DNA from: Cepaea nemoralis
Taxonomy: Eukaryota > Mollusca > Gastropoda > Stylommatophora > Helicidae
NCBI GenBank assembly: GCA_014155875.1
Contig: JACEFZ010025839.1
Coordinates: 702,501-766,500, forward strand
Direction of reading: 5' to 3'
DNA length: 64,000 nucleotides
The notes under the pieces were generated by a model. That model ran no database searches, was not told the origin of the DNA, and was given only the letters and a program-made list of their open reading frames with translations. Both the position numbers and the translations under genes were made by a program. Shown here piece after piece: positions 30,730 through 42,274 of the stretch; positions within the stretch are counted from its first letter, which is position 1, and every line of letters begins with the position of its first letter.

Positions 30730-31358
30730 TTGTCTTGTTCATACCGCTTGTCTTGTTCATACTGCTTGTCTTGTTCATACCGCTTGTCTTGTTCATACCG
30801 CTTGTCTTGTTCATACCGCTTGTCTTGTTCATACCGCTTGTCTTGTTCATACCGCTTGTCTTGTTCATACCGCTTGTCTTGTTCATACCGCTTGTCTTGT
30901 TCATACCGCTTGTCTTGTTCATACCGCTTGTCTTGTTCATACCGATTGTCTTGTTCATACCGCTTGTCTTGTTCATACCGCTTGTCTTGTTCATACTGAT
31001 TGTCTTGTTCATACCGCTTGTCTTGTTCATACCGCTTGTCTTGTTCATACCGATTGTCTTGTTCATACCGCTTGTCTTGTTCATACCGCTTGTCTTGTTC
31101 ATACCGCTTGTCTTGTTCATACCGCTTGTCTTGTTCATACCGCTTGTCTTGTTCATACCGATTGTCTTGTTCATACCGCTTGTCTTGTTCATACCGATTG
31201 TCTTGTTCATACCGCTTGTCTTGTTCATACCGCTTGTCTTGTTCATACCGATTGTCTTGTTCATACCGCTTGTCTTGTTCATACCGATTGTCTTGTTCAT
31301 ACCGCTTGTCTTGTTCATACCGCTTGTCTTGTTCATACCGATTGTCTTGTTCATACCG
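30730..31358. repeat. 18-bp satellite, about 35 copies
   Basis: Unit TTGTTCATACCGCTTGTC repeated about 35 times. Two variant sites (C/A at the start of CTTGTC and C/T in TACCGC) are scattered through the array. Because the unit is a multiple of three without a stop, five of the six frames stay open and give artificial proteins. No start context or domain supports coding. Confidence 0.95.
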
Positions 31359-31424
31359 CATCTATGAAATAGATGCCATAATGTCTTGTTCTGTATTCGT
31401 TCTTATACAAGTGTAATCACTGGA

Positions 31425-31964
31425 GCAGATGAAGAATGTTTGTCACGTGACTACGAGCAGTTAAACCATGAGGTCTTGGCAGTAACAATGGCACTAGCAT
31501 GGCTGGAGACAACAACGTTCACCCATGCATGTTTTCTCAGTGATGCCGTGAGTTAGTTGCATATCATTACAGGACATCGCAGCGAACTCCAGCAATTTTT
31601 GGCTGTTTCTGATTTCTTGGCAAGTTTTACATTCAGTAGTTTGCCATTGCTTTCTGAACGACAGGCACTTATCCCATTGTATGGGAACAAATGCAAGGCG
31701 GTCTGCTGCCAAATCGCCCGTAGCTAAGTTTTCAACGAGGTATGCGAGATTACGAATTGCGGCTGTAAACCCTTCACCACAGAGCAGGCACGCCATATGT
31801 ATGCTAAAGAAAATCGGCATGGGTTGGGCCAGAAAACAAGGGCTTGAATCCCCAAGGAGGTCAAGACTTATATCTGGTTCAAGTCTGTGTCAGGGCACGT
31901 GGTTTTAAGAGGAAACGAACGAGTAGATCGGGATTGCCGGCTTGGCTGCTGTGTGGGAGCGCGG
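31425..31964 (+). pseudogene. RNase-H LINE fragment split by a SINE
   Basis: Plus-strand codons before 31555 give VLAVTMALAWLE and CFLSD, the middle of the RNase H domain. After a reversed SINE (31556-31795) the frame gives MLKKIGMGWARKQ, RLISG, then GHVVLRGNERVDRD at about 31880-31920. It continues at 47326 beyond the LTR element. Aligns with TMEVMAVTQAFIWLE...VPGHAGVEGNERADK of the copy at 13525-14696. Confidence 0.75.
31556..31795 (-). mobile_element. SINE type B inserted in the LINE
   Basis: The reverse complement carries GAAAGCAATGGCAAACTACTG, CTTGCCAAGAAATCAG and a TGCATATCATTACAGG-complement tail. It interrupts the RNase H domain between the FLSD motif and the MLKKI helix. Confidence 0.75.
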
Positions 31965-32258
31965 TGTCGTACGTAAAAAATGTCGTAGTAGTTATTTGTT
32001 CTTCTTTACTATTTTAGTGTCGTCCCTGGAGTGAGGGGAATCAACACCCACATTTATTTTAATTCAATATCACTATCCTGGAGATATCCAGCAGACTCCG
32101 TCCACAACACTCCCTCAATCTGAAGACACCTTCTTCTCACTCTTACTCACCCCAGGATCATGCCCCCTCTCATTCTTCCCCAACATAACATACTTGACAA
32201 CTCTAGCTTCAACAAATAAAAACAAGAAATGTATGAAAGCAAAGAGTCCATGTAGGAG

Positions 32259-32340
<82 letters not shown>

Positions 32341-34165
32341 TGTAATGTGTAGAATGTGTGACGTATATTCTAAAGTGTATATAGACTCAGATCAGTGTTC
32401 AGGAGTATAGTCATTCTCATCACTGTGCTGAGAACACACCAGCACCATGTATTCCAGACAAGCAACCTCACCAAGGTGATGCTTCTCCGGTCACGTGAAG
32501 AGTTTCTCCGCTATCTCTCGAGGCATCCAGATGTTTGGACATCCATGGCAAACACTGTCTAATGAGAGTCTTCAATCTAATTCACACTATGAATTTCCTC
32601 TGTTATTAACTGTTTGTTACTCAGAGAATTCTAACACTATTGTCACTGTTACTTAGGAAATCTTAATTGATCTAGTGTCACTGGTTGTAAAGATTTCCCA
32701 TATTAACACCACAATCTGAATGTTCCAGGTATTTCTATAACTTTATATAAATGTTCCTGGAATCAGTGTTGTATATAGATATAATGTTCTGACTGTTCAG
32801 TGATACAACTATCACTTGCTAAACATAAGTATCATCAGCCTGTCCTGCTCAGCAGAAGCCAGGTTCCCGCAGACCAACTTGGGTATAAGCCCAATGTAGA
32901 GGCCTCTCAGCAACTTCTGTCTTCAAATCCTGAGCCATCATCTTCTAAACTGTGTTCTAGCTTCACTGTTGAATATCATAGCACACCTACGTGGAACCTG
33001 TTGAGTAGAGAATACCATGGTGAGAGCAACTCAATCCTGGCCGGAATTAGGTGAGTGTAGGCCAATAGCAGCACTCAGATCTACAACAGAGATCCGATCT
33101 CTGTCATACGGCCAAATAACTCATCACATGGTCTGAGGCATGGCAACACCAGGAAAGAATAAAGGAACGGGTAGAAACCCAGCAGATGCCCTACTGGAAG
33201 ATCCTACCATTTCACATTCCCCTCCTCCCTCCCAACCATCCTCAATCTCTCTAATTATTATCCCACTACATTGTCCTCAACTCCCTGAGTAAAATGATAT
33301 ATCACACAAGCTAGTTAAAGCCACACAATAGGATACTAGTGCCGACGCTCCTATGATACTTTCTAGCACCGCACTTATAGAACATTCTATCACCACACCT
33401 AAAATACATTATATCACCGCACCGTACTGTACTCTATTCCTAATCATACCCTAAGTTAGATATGATTAATAGCCTACCATATGCCTATTCCGGTTGATAA
33501 TTGAAACTATGCGATCACAGACTGGATCTATGTCCGCCGATAAATATCAACAATTTGACATTATAGTTTCTTTCATTGAACACAACTCGGAAACTGCACC
33601 GATCCTTCACACTTCAGAAATCTTGGTCGACTCACGCAACTTGTTTACTTCAACGGCCTTTATATCGGCTTTGAGTGACGTCACCAAATTGTCTAGACGC
33701 TGATCAGTCCAGAGTCTGGTTTTCTCCTCTTGTTTTCGACTAACTGGAGTCAATCCGCCGTCAAATTTGCTTTCATCTGGGGAAATTCTTTGTCTCGTAC
33801 AACAATAGTTCTGTCTGTCTGCGAACCAGAGAATTCCCCACATCACAGAATCCTCTCCGCCGTCTGTCCAGACATTCCGTCTACACTTCAAAGGCCGACT
33901 CCCGCCTTGCAGACGGATGACGCCAGTGTTCGTCTCGAGCAACAATTTGTTAACAAAATGCCGACCAGTGTAGACATTGTAACGCGACGTATTTTGTTCC
34001 TCGAACAACCCACATCATACAGAAATGCCGACCGTAGGCAGACAGTTTGACGCGACGTATTTGTGTTCCTCCGTCTATACACATCAAAGGGTTTCCTGTT
34101 TGTGCAGACCAATGTCGGGTCTTGTTTGTCATCGATCGAAACTATCAAGTTTATTTTTCGCGACA
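31965..34165 (-). repeat. 3' LTR of the outer element (2201 bp)
   Basis: Starts TGTCGTACG and ends TTCGCGACA on the plus strand. It includes a (GT)n run (32262-32340) and ~971 bp (about 32143-33112) missing from the partner LTR. Both LTRs hold a minus-strand frame of up to ~130 codons (33607-34008 here), with no recognised domain and shifted in the partner. Confidence 0.9.
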
Positions 34166-34189
34166 TAGGCCCCCTCCTAAGAGAGTAGT

Positions 34190-34444
34190 TGTAGCAGAAT
34201 GTATTAATTAGGTGTGCAAAGCTACAGCACGCTTGAGCATCAGGATGGAATGAGAAGAAGGATGCTCAAGTCGTGACGTGGCTTGTTGTTGGGTTGGTCA
34301 GTAAACACCTAAGACTAAAGAAGAGAAGTCGCCATCAGGATTGAATTGTATTCAGATTTTGTAGTGGCCATCAAATTCAAATAAAGCTTGATTTATATTC
34401 ACCCAGCAGAACTTGTTAGTCCTCTCTGTGTGCGCATTGTTACA
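34190..34444 (+). repeat. 5' LTR of the inner element
   Basis: 255 bp from TGTAGCA to TGTTACA. The last 109 bp contain AATAAAG (near 34380) and are repeated at 41999-42107. The first ~146 bp have no counterpart at the right end. A candidate primer site TGGTGCCGCAGACC begins at 34456; I cannot name its tRNA. Confidence 0.65.
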
Positions 34445-35621
34445 GGAGGATGAAATGGTGCCGCAGACCAGCACCTCGATTTCTAGATAATGCCGTGGCC
34501 ACAATGCGAAGTATGGAAACCGGCCTGCCATAGCGGACTTCTATGAGATTGTTACCACCCTACTGAGAAAAGAAAAATATGAATAACCAACAGGTTTTCT
34601 CTGGGTCCTTCAAAACAAAAGTCTAAGACCGGACGATTTTTTTTGGAAGCCAAAAGTTTGAAGCAATTTTCGGACTAACCAAATTAAAATCAAGATATTG
34701 AGATGGAACCATCTACATAACATTGTTACCAGTGGAGGGAAGCTGTTCCACATTTTTGCCACCTGAGTCGACGCAATTTTCATCAAAATTTGCCAGGACG
34801 CTCGATTTGTCATCTGTTCCAGCCGTTTGTTAACCTTACGTTTGAAGGTCAGTCAGACCCATGCTAAGATTGTCCAGGTTCAGGAGCAAGGAAATTTCAA
34901 AATGAATATAAACAACTTGAGTCCAATGGAAACGTTGTTCTGAGAGAACGGTCACTTTCTTTGTATCAAGACTACCTAGAGTGAACTCAAAGCCATTATG
35001 TTCACTGAACCGTGACCTCGGCTGCCTGAAGAATCAAGCCAATTGCTCCTTTGGTTGGAAAGTAAGAAAAAATTTTCACTCGTGTTTGCTCTAATAAATC
35101 GGGAATGTTTTTCAACAAAGGCGATATCGTTAGGGAACCCTCGGAGGTGGTTGGGCAAACTGGGTTGCCGACCTGCTGAAGAGGGGACCCAAGTCAGATC
35201 GCTTTATTGAGCTAGACCAGTTTTCAAGACGTCGCTTAGATGTGCCCTGTTATCGGGTGAAAAGAAGGCGGAAGTCTGGTAGGGGCCCAACCAGGGGCTG
35301 AAGGTACTGAAACTTGAGACGTTGGAAGAAGAAGCTCACCGAAATTACGTGGTCGTTTGGATGATTTCAACAAATACAAACTCCTAACGATTGGGTTCTA
35401 CCTGGCAAGAAAATTTTCAGCGGACATAGGTGAATCCATATTCCTTGGATCAAGAGCAGAAATAATGGTAATTAGTTAAACTTTAAATGTCATTTTAGAT
35501 ACTATTGACTGATTGAACAATTATTATTAGGAATTCTGTAAGTTAAATACGATCATATCTTTAAATTAGGTTGTTATAAATGTGAATTTGATTGTATAAG
35601 AGTATAGTAAAATATTTCAGC
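34445..35621 (+). other. Leader of the inner element
   Basis: About 1.2 kb between LTR and gag with only short frames, as expected for a 5' untranslated leader. No repeats recognised. Confidence 0.55.
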
Positions 35622-36567
35622 ATGGCAGAAGAACAAGGTTCACTGACACAAGTTTTGACGGGGGTAGGGTCGGTAATAAGTAAACTCAATACAGTAATGA
35701 AACAACAAGGAATGGCAGCTGAAATTGTTAAATTTAGCGGACAGGCGAAAGATTTTAAGAAGTGGGTAACTTCAATAGAGAAATATGCATATTTGGTGTC
35801 AGCATCAGATGAAGAGAAAATGAAACTTGCTTATCAGGCAGCAACAGAACCGGTCTCTGATCATATCAGAAGGAAATTAGAGGCTGGGGTGGATGAGACA
35901 TGGGAGCAGTTCAAAGACGACCTGGCCCATAAGTACGCAGAAATAACAGACCCACAACATGCGTTTTCGGTGTTAAGACAGTCCAAACAAAACACTGGAG
36001 AAACGGTACAATTGTTCAGCGATAGGACAGAACGTGCGAGGAGAAGAGGTGGAGAGGATGTTGGTCGGGATTTTTGTAGATGGTATAAAATCAGATGAAC
36101 TGAAATTTAAGCTGATGAGGGAAAACCCTGAGAGGTTATCACAAGCTGTAGATATAGCGGTACAAGAGGAAAATTTGAGACGTAGATTCAGATTAAGAGT
36201 AGGACGAGAAATAGGAACTAGTCGAGAAGACAGGATAGAGGAGCCTATGGAGATAGGACAAACAAGGTTCGGATGGAATAGGAGAGGAGGTATACACACA
36301 TTACAAGGTAGTGATAGAAATGCCTATAATGGAAGAAGACAAATTAGAAATCCTACAAATGAGACGGTAAGTAACACAAATAACACAAATATAGTCTGCT
36401 GGTTTTGTGGTAAACGGGGGCACATTTTTCGCTTTTGTGGTAACAGGCGTGTCCAGTCGAATACACAAAGTAGAAATGGCAATAGCAGGTTAAATAGGGA
36501 TGTGGAAGATAGACACAGAAGTTGTACAAGTACAAGAACGCAGGAAAACCGGCGCCCTACCTATTAA
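35622..36567 (+). pseudogene. Inner element gag, frameshifted
   Basis: ATG 35622 is preferred over an upstream TTG. The capsid-like region (VKFSGQAKDFKKWVTSIEKY, HKYAEITDPQHAFSVLRQ) shifts frame near 36035. It then continues ERMLVGIFVDGI, and ends with a zinc knuckle CWFCGKRGHIFRFC (C-x2-C-x4-H-x4-C, about 36398-36440). Gag would package element RNA. The frameshift probably prevents it now. Confidence 0.8.
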
Positions 36568-37010
36568 ATAGGACCGGTAGTAGGAGTAAAAATAACAAGG
36601 TCCCAAGATTTAAAGAATATTTTAATAACAGGTATAATAGGACGAGTAGAGAATACTTTCAACTAGATGAAATCAAACAGTTTACAGAAAATAAAACAGA
36701 TCCCAGCTCATGTATAATAGAAATAGGAAAATATAGAGTTCGTACATTAATTGATTCAGGAGCTCAGGTTAGTGTAATCAAAGAAAGTTTTTTATATAAA
36801 ATAATGAGAAATTGCAGAATATTTAGGAGTCATAATAATCTTCACTCTGTTACAGGACAAATTTTACAAGTAATTGGACAAACAATAATGAATTTTAAAT
36901 TAGGAGGGATCAACGTAAGACATCTTTTTCATGAAGTGAAAGATTTAAATAGAAATATGCTTATAGGAAGAGATTTTTTAACAAAGAACGGTGTAAGACT
37001 TTTTTTTTGA
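36522..37010 (+). CDS. Inner element protease region
   Basis: Overlaps gag in another frame, as in many gypsy elements that use ribosomal frameshifting. It contains the aspartic protease motif TLIDSGAQVSVI (active Asp in DSG) and MLIGRDFLTKNG near the end. It runs into a stop after a T9 tract (about 36999-37008), where one extra or missing T would join it to the pol frame at 37060. Confidence 0.75.
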   Translation: MYKYKNAGKPAPYLLNRTGSRSKNNKVPRFKEYFNNRYNRTSREYFQLDEIKQFTENKTDPSSCIIEIGKYRVRTLIDSGAQVSVIKESFLYKIMRNCRIFRSHNNLHSVTGQILQVIGQTIMNFKLGGINVRHLFHEVKDLNRNMLIGRDFLTKNGVRLFF

Positions 37011-37059
37011 TTTACACAAATTAAAATTCAAAGACGTATATATAGATTTAGAAGAAGAC

Positions 37060-40000
37060 ATGCACATTTCATCACTGGTTAGAGTTAAAATGTCTACGAC
37101 GTTAAAACCACAGACGGTTAATTTGATACAAGCAAAGGTAAAAAGAAATCCGTATTATGTAGTGGGACATACAGTTAGAATCACTGAATTGCAAAGGGAG
37201 GTAATTGATGAGCCTGGTCTAGAAGTCCCGGATGGAATAATATCATTAGATAAACACTTAACTTTTCCAGTAATGATTATTAACAACACGGGTAGAGAAA
37301 TTAAATTATACAGAGGATGTGTAATAGCCAAAGTAGAACATAACATTAATGACATATTAGCAACAGATAGAGTAGAAATGCAGAAAACAAATTATTCAGA
37401 AACTCCTAGTGAAAGAATTAATAACAGACGCGGACGCGAAAGAAAAGGAAACGTGCAGAAAGATGAATTGATCCATCCATTCAGAAGAAATATAGCCCAA
37501 ATACATTCACTAGACAAAATGACAAGAGAACAAGAATTGTTGGCACAGTTAAAAACTCCACCAGGAAATAAGAAAGTATTAGAACAGCTTATAAAAGAAA
37601 ATCAGGATGTATTTGCAATTAATGATTTAGAATTGGGAAGGACAAAAACAGTTACAATGGAAATAGATACGGGAGATCATCCACCAATTAGTTTAAAACC
37701 GTATAGAACTCCCTTAAGGAATAGAGAAATTGTTGAAAAGGCAATAGAAGATATGTTGAAAGTAGGAATAATAACAAGATCGAAGTCGGAATGGTCATCC
37801 CCGATTGTCATCGTGACCAAAGCTGACGGTTCACATCGATTCTGCTGCGACTACAGGGCGTTGAACAAAATCACTAAGAATGTAGCGTACCCATTGCCGG
37901 TGATTGATGATATTTTGGGCTTACTTAATGGCTCTACATTCTTCACGACACTAGACGCAAGATCAGGATTTTGGTGTATCCCGATGTCAGAGGATGCTCA
38001 GAAGAAAAGTGCATTCTGTACTCATATGGGTTCTTACGAATTCTTATGAATGCCTTTTGGGGTTCGAACAGCGTCATCTCACTACATGTTATTAATTAAT
38101 CAAGTATTAGAGGGTATGCAAAAGTTTGCTTTGGCATACATAGATGACATTCTAATTTATACAGCAGGAGATGTAGATGATCACTTAAAACATGTAAAAT
38201 TAGTATTCGACAGACTAAGAATACATGATGTCAAACTAAAGCTTAGTAAATGTGAATTTTTAAAAACAGAAACAAAATATTTGGGGTATATTATTAATAG
38301 AGACGGAATTAAACCAGATCATGACAAGATAAAAGTTATTAAGGAGTTACCTCCTCCAACTAACGTAAAAGAAGTTCGTGCCTTTATTGGAACCTGTGGG
38401 TATTATAGGCGTTTCATTCCAGGGTTCTCAAAAATAGCAGAGCCTATTACTAACTTAACTGGCAAATATGCTAGATTTAAGTGGGATGATGAATGTCAAA
38501 AAGCGTTTGAGTTTTTAAAAATTAGTTTAACAATAGTGCCACTATTGACACATCCAGATTTGAATAAACAGCTAATACTATATACAGATGCTTCAGACAA
38601 TGCTATAGGAGCGTGTTTGGTTCAACCATACGAAGGAAAAGAATCTGGAATACCAGGGGTTAAAAATGAAAGGCCAATTTATTTCTTGTCTCATAAACTT
38701 AGCAGGTCTCAGCGCAAATGGTCTACTATCGAGAAAGAGGCTTATGCTATTCATTATGCTCTTCAGAAACTTAACTACTATCTACATAACGCAAATTTTA
38801 TTATTAGAACTGACCACATGCCTTTAAAGTCTTTGTTAGAAGCTCCAGTGCAGAACAGGAAAATACAGACATGGGCATTGAATCTACAGGGATACAATAC
38901 AAGAATAGAATACGTACCAGGTAGGATTAACACATGTGCTGATTTATTGTCTAGAATCCCGTATCCACAGTCATCAGGAAACACGGAAGACGAAGGTGAA
39001 CCGGAGATAGACGACCGAAACTGGCAAGTAAATATACTAGATTCTGCCATAATAAATAGAGAAGATTTTGAGAGTTTACCGTCGGATCAAGAGTCTGTAC
39101 TTAGAGCAGAAGACCCACATTTAGTACAATTTAATATGAAAGAAGAACAAGAATTAGATCCAAACATCTTAGAAATAAAACAGAAATTAAAAGAAACGGA
39201 TGAGAATAAGTATAAGAAGAATTATTTAATTTTGCAAGAGGATGAACAATTATATTACATGAGTGAAAGAAACGAACAGCTAAGGAAATATATTCCAAAA
39301 CATTTAGAAAGTGAAGTTTTAAAAGCATATCATGATAAGAATGGTCATCTAGGTCGTGATAAATTAGTGAAAGCACTCATGAACAAATATTATTGGCCAA
39401 ATTTATTTAAAACTGCTTGTAAATATGTCGATACGTGTGAAAGATGCAGATTAAGGAATATGAAAACAATTAAGTGTCCTTTACAGGATATAGATATTCC
39501 TGAGTTTCCTATGCAAAAGGTTAGTTTAGATATATCAGGTCCTCACCCTAGAACATTATCGGGGAATGTATATCTAATTCATATAGTGGACGTCTACAGT
39601 CTTTGGCCGGAAATATATGCAATACCAGACAAGAGCGCAGATACTATCATTAATATCTTTTTACAAGAATTTATACCAAGGTTTAGTTGCCCACAGATTG
39701 TACTTACGGATAATGGTAAAGAATTTGTGAATAAGAAATTTGAAAAGTTATTAAAAGATTTGAATATAAAACATATAAAAACAACATATTATAGACCTTC
39801 TTCAAATGCTAAGAACGAAAGACAACATAGGACATTGTACGATGTTATAGCAAAGATTGTCGATGAACATGAAAAAGATTGGGATCTATTCCTAGGACCT
39901 GCGCTTAGCGCTATACGCACAAATCAAAATGAGAGCACGGGGTTTTCACCATTTTATTTAATACACGTGAGAGAACCAATATTACCTATAGATAATCTGT

Positions 40001-40917
40001 TAAAACCAAGACGGAAATATATGGGGGAAGACTTTCAAGAGGTCATCATACAGGAAATGCATAAAGCACACGTAAGATTAAAGAATAATATAATTAAAGC
40101 TAGAGAAAGACAGAAAAAGTACAGAAACGTGAATACAAAATTACAGGAATTTAAAGTAGGTGATAGAGTTTATTACAAGAAGCATAGAAGGAACTCTAAA
40201 TTTGATGCTCGTTGGGTTCCAGGTTATTACATTTTAGAAAAGCTAGGAAATGTATCGTACAGTATAAAGAACCAGATCACGGGACATGTGGCAAGGGCAC
40301 ACGTAGAGCACTTAAGAAGAGATGAGGATGAGAAGGGAAACAATAATTATAATAATAATTGTTATTCAGACACCGTATACTTAGATGAACAAGTCACCAG
40401 AAGAGCTACAATAACCCCAGGTTTTGGAAAAGATCCAGCACAAAGTCAGTTAATAACAACTCCAGTTTGTGATGATACTCAAGAACAGACAATACCGAAA
40501 ACGATAGAAGACAATAATATGAATGAGGGTCATTATGATAGTATAGAATCTATGGAAGAAGAGATAGGTGCTCCATTTAAGAATACTAGACAAGCAACGA
40601 AAAGGAGAATAGAAAGACAGAGAGAAAGAGAAGTGAAAAGACAAAGGAGAATCAGAGATTATTCACCAAGCGGCGAAGATATGCCTCTACTAGAAAGGAC
40701 GTTAAGAAATAATGATAGACAAATTAGATGGGATATAGAAAAGAAAAGATTGGCAGCTGCTAGTAATAGACAGACAGATGAAGAAGAAATGGATGAAATT
40801 TCGGAATCAAATAGTAGTATGAAAGATACAGTATACGAAGAAGAAGATATTGATGTGGAGATAGCACTTATTCAAAGAAACTTGGAGTTATTGAAGAAGT
40901 GGAAACGTAGGAGGTAA
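37060..40917 (+). pseudogene. Inner element pol: RT, RNase H, integrase
   Basis: RT: SKSEWSSPIVIVTKADG, FCCDYRALNKIT, FTTLDARSGFW and YIDDILIY (catalytic YIDD). RNase H: LILYTDASDNAIGACL. Integrase: zinc finger YHDKNGHLGR...CERCR, then the catalytic core with SLDISGP, LTDNGKEF and NAKNERQ (D, D, E all present), then a GPY/F-like WVPGYYILEKLG. A single TGA (38047-38049) interrupts RT just before MPFGV, where most relatives have a codon; CGA-to-TGA is likely. Otherwise open over ~1285 codons. Confidence 0.85.
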
Positions 40918-41998
40918 ATGGATAGAATATACTGCAGATAGCAAGATATAAGTTTCATGATTTAAAAAGGAAAGAGATACGTGATGAAGTATATAACACA
41001 GTGGACATATTTAGGTATTAAGATAACTAGTATGGATGTAAATTCGAGTGAAACATGTTATTTTTTTTTAAAATTTAATTGCCGATTGATTTTATGTTTT
41101 GACTTCTTGAGTTTTCTTAGATAGATAAATAAGTTATTGTTAGTCCGTAAAAGAGACTAACAATAAGATAGGATGTATGTTATATTATTTTAAAATATGT
41201 TTTTCCTTGAATGAGTTGATATCTTTATTTAATATGAGGGGAAACATAAACATGTATAAAAAAAACTTGGGGGGGGGGGGGGGGGGGGGTATGATGTCCT
41301 GTTGTGATTTTATTTCGCTTAACTCATAATTTAAGTGAAATGTCTTGTGTGTGTGTTAAATAAGAATTACTTGTTTACAAATGTATTGGTTAAGTTAAGT
41401 TTAAATTATAAACAGTTATGGTTTTGTCCAGTACACGGGACTTTATATAGTACCCTTCGTTCAGAAAATAGTAATAAACTACTGAGGACTAGTAGAGAGA
41501 CACATTATCTTGGTGAATAAAATGTTCATGGGTATATTCTGTTGCTGTGATAATCAGCATGAAGAAGTTGATGTGGCTATGAAATATGAGAAACATATGC
41601 TGGGGATGGCTATGGGAAAGTTAACATAGGAGCTGTACCAAAGTCAGCATTATTTGAAGATATATGGATTGGAGATCATATTATGAGTAACGATATGATA
41701 GTTGGTTAATAGAGAATAGATAAAGAGGGGGCTGTGAATGGCAGCATATAGGCTTGGGTATATGGAATAGATAAACAAGGAAGCTTATCATGGGATGTGA
41801 GGGGGCAAGATATAGGAGCTGTGAAAAAAACAGCGTTAATTAATTTAAAATGTTCATGGAATATGACCATTGGTTCGTGGTTGGAGGTGAGATAAGTGAA
41901 ATATAGACAAGGTTGTGGATGGCAATATAAATGTTGAGTATATATATATGTTGAGAAAACTTAGATCAACTTAATTTATAGTGAACAGATATGTATTT
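40918..41998 (+). other. 3' region of the inner element
   Basis: Non-coding. A G-run at about 41271-41289 could act as polypurine tract, but the sequence after it does not match the 5' LTR. No env-like frame. Confidence 0.45.
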
Positions 41999-42107
41999 CA
42001 GGATTGAATTGTATTCAGATTTTGTAGTGGCCATCAAATTCAAATAAAGCTTGATTTATATTCACCCAGCAGAACTTGTTAGTCCTCTCTGTGTGCGCAT
42101 TGCTACA
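41999..42107 (+). repeat. 3' LTR end of the inner element
   Basis: 109-bp direct repeat of 34336-34444 ending TTGCTACA. Only this terminal part of the LTR is recognisable at the right end. Confidence 0.75.
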
Positions 42108-42111
42108 TAGT

Positions 42112-42274
42112 CCGCAACAACTCTTTCTTCTTGGAGGTTCGATCCAGATGATCTATTCCTCTTCATCCGGAGCTGGATGTCTAGACAGAATATCAGCTCC
42201 AACATTTTCTGTATTTTCTCTTCCAGGGCCTTTCCTTTAGAGAATGGCACTGGGTAAACCTTTTGGCGAACAGG
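42112..42274 (-). pseudogene. RT start fused to RNase H end (internal deletion)
   Basis: Directly after the TAG that closes the frame at 42275, the minus strand encodes PVRQKVYPVPFSKG and IQKMLEL, the start of a gypsy RT. Within a few bases it shifts to ADILSRHPAPDEEE and a stop, the usual end of RNase H. The catalytic cores of RT and RNase H are therefore deleted. Confidence 0.75.

Larger units (their letters stand above)
34190..42107 (+). mobile_element. Inner Ty3/gypsy LTR retrotransposon
   Basis: Starts TGTAGCAG at 34190, ends TGCTACA at 42107, with a 4-bp duplication TAGT on both sides (34186-34189, 42108-42111). The target is the spacer between pol and the 3' polypurine tract of the outer element. 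Coding order is gag, protease, RT, RNase H, integrase, the normal gypsy order. The terminal ~109 bp (34336-34444 and 41999-42107) are direct repeats with one difference, but the parts before them do not match. Confidence 0.8.

Noticed and set aside
30575..31416. Long repetitive open frames on both strands (NKTSGM, RYEQDK, LVLFIP types)
   Set aside because: They are frame shadows of an 18-bp satellite without stops; five frames are open at once and none has a start context or domain.
33607..34008. 133-codon frame in the outer LTR as an accessory gene
   Set aside because: The partner LTR has a frameshift in it, and no domain is visible; noted only as part of the LTR finding.
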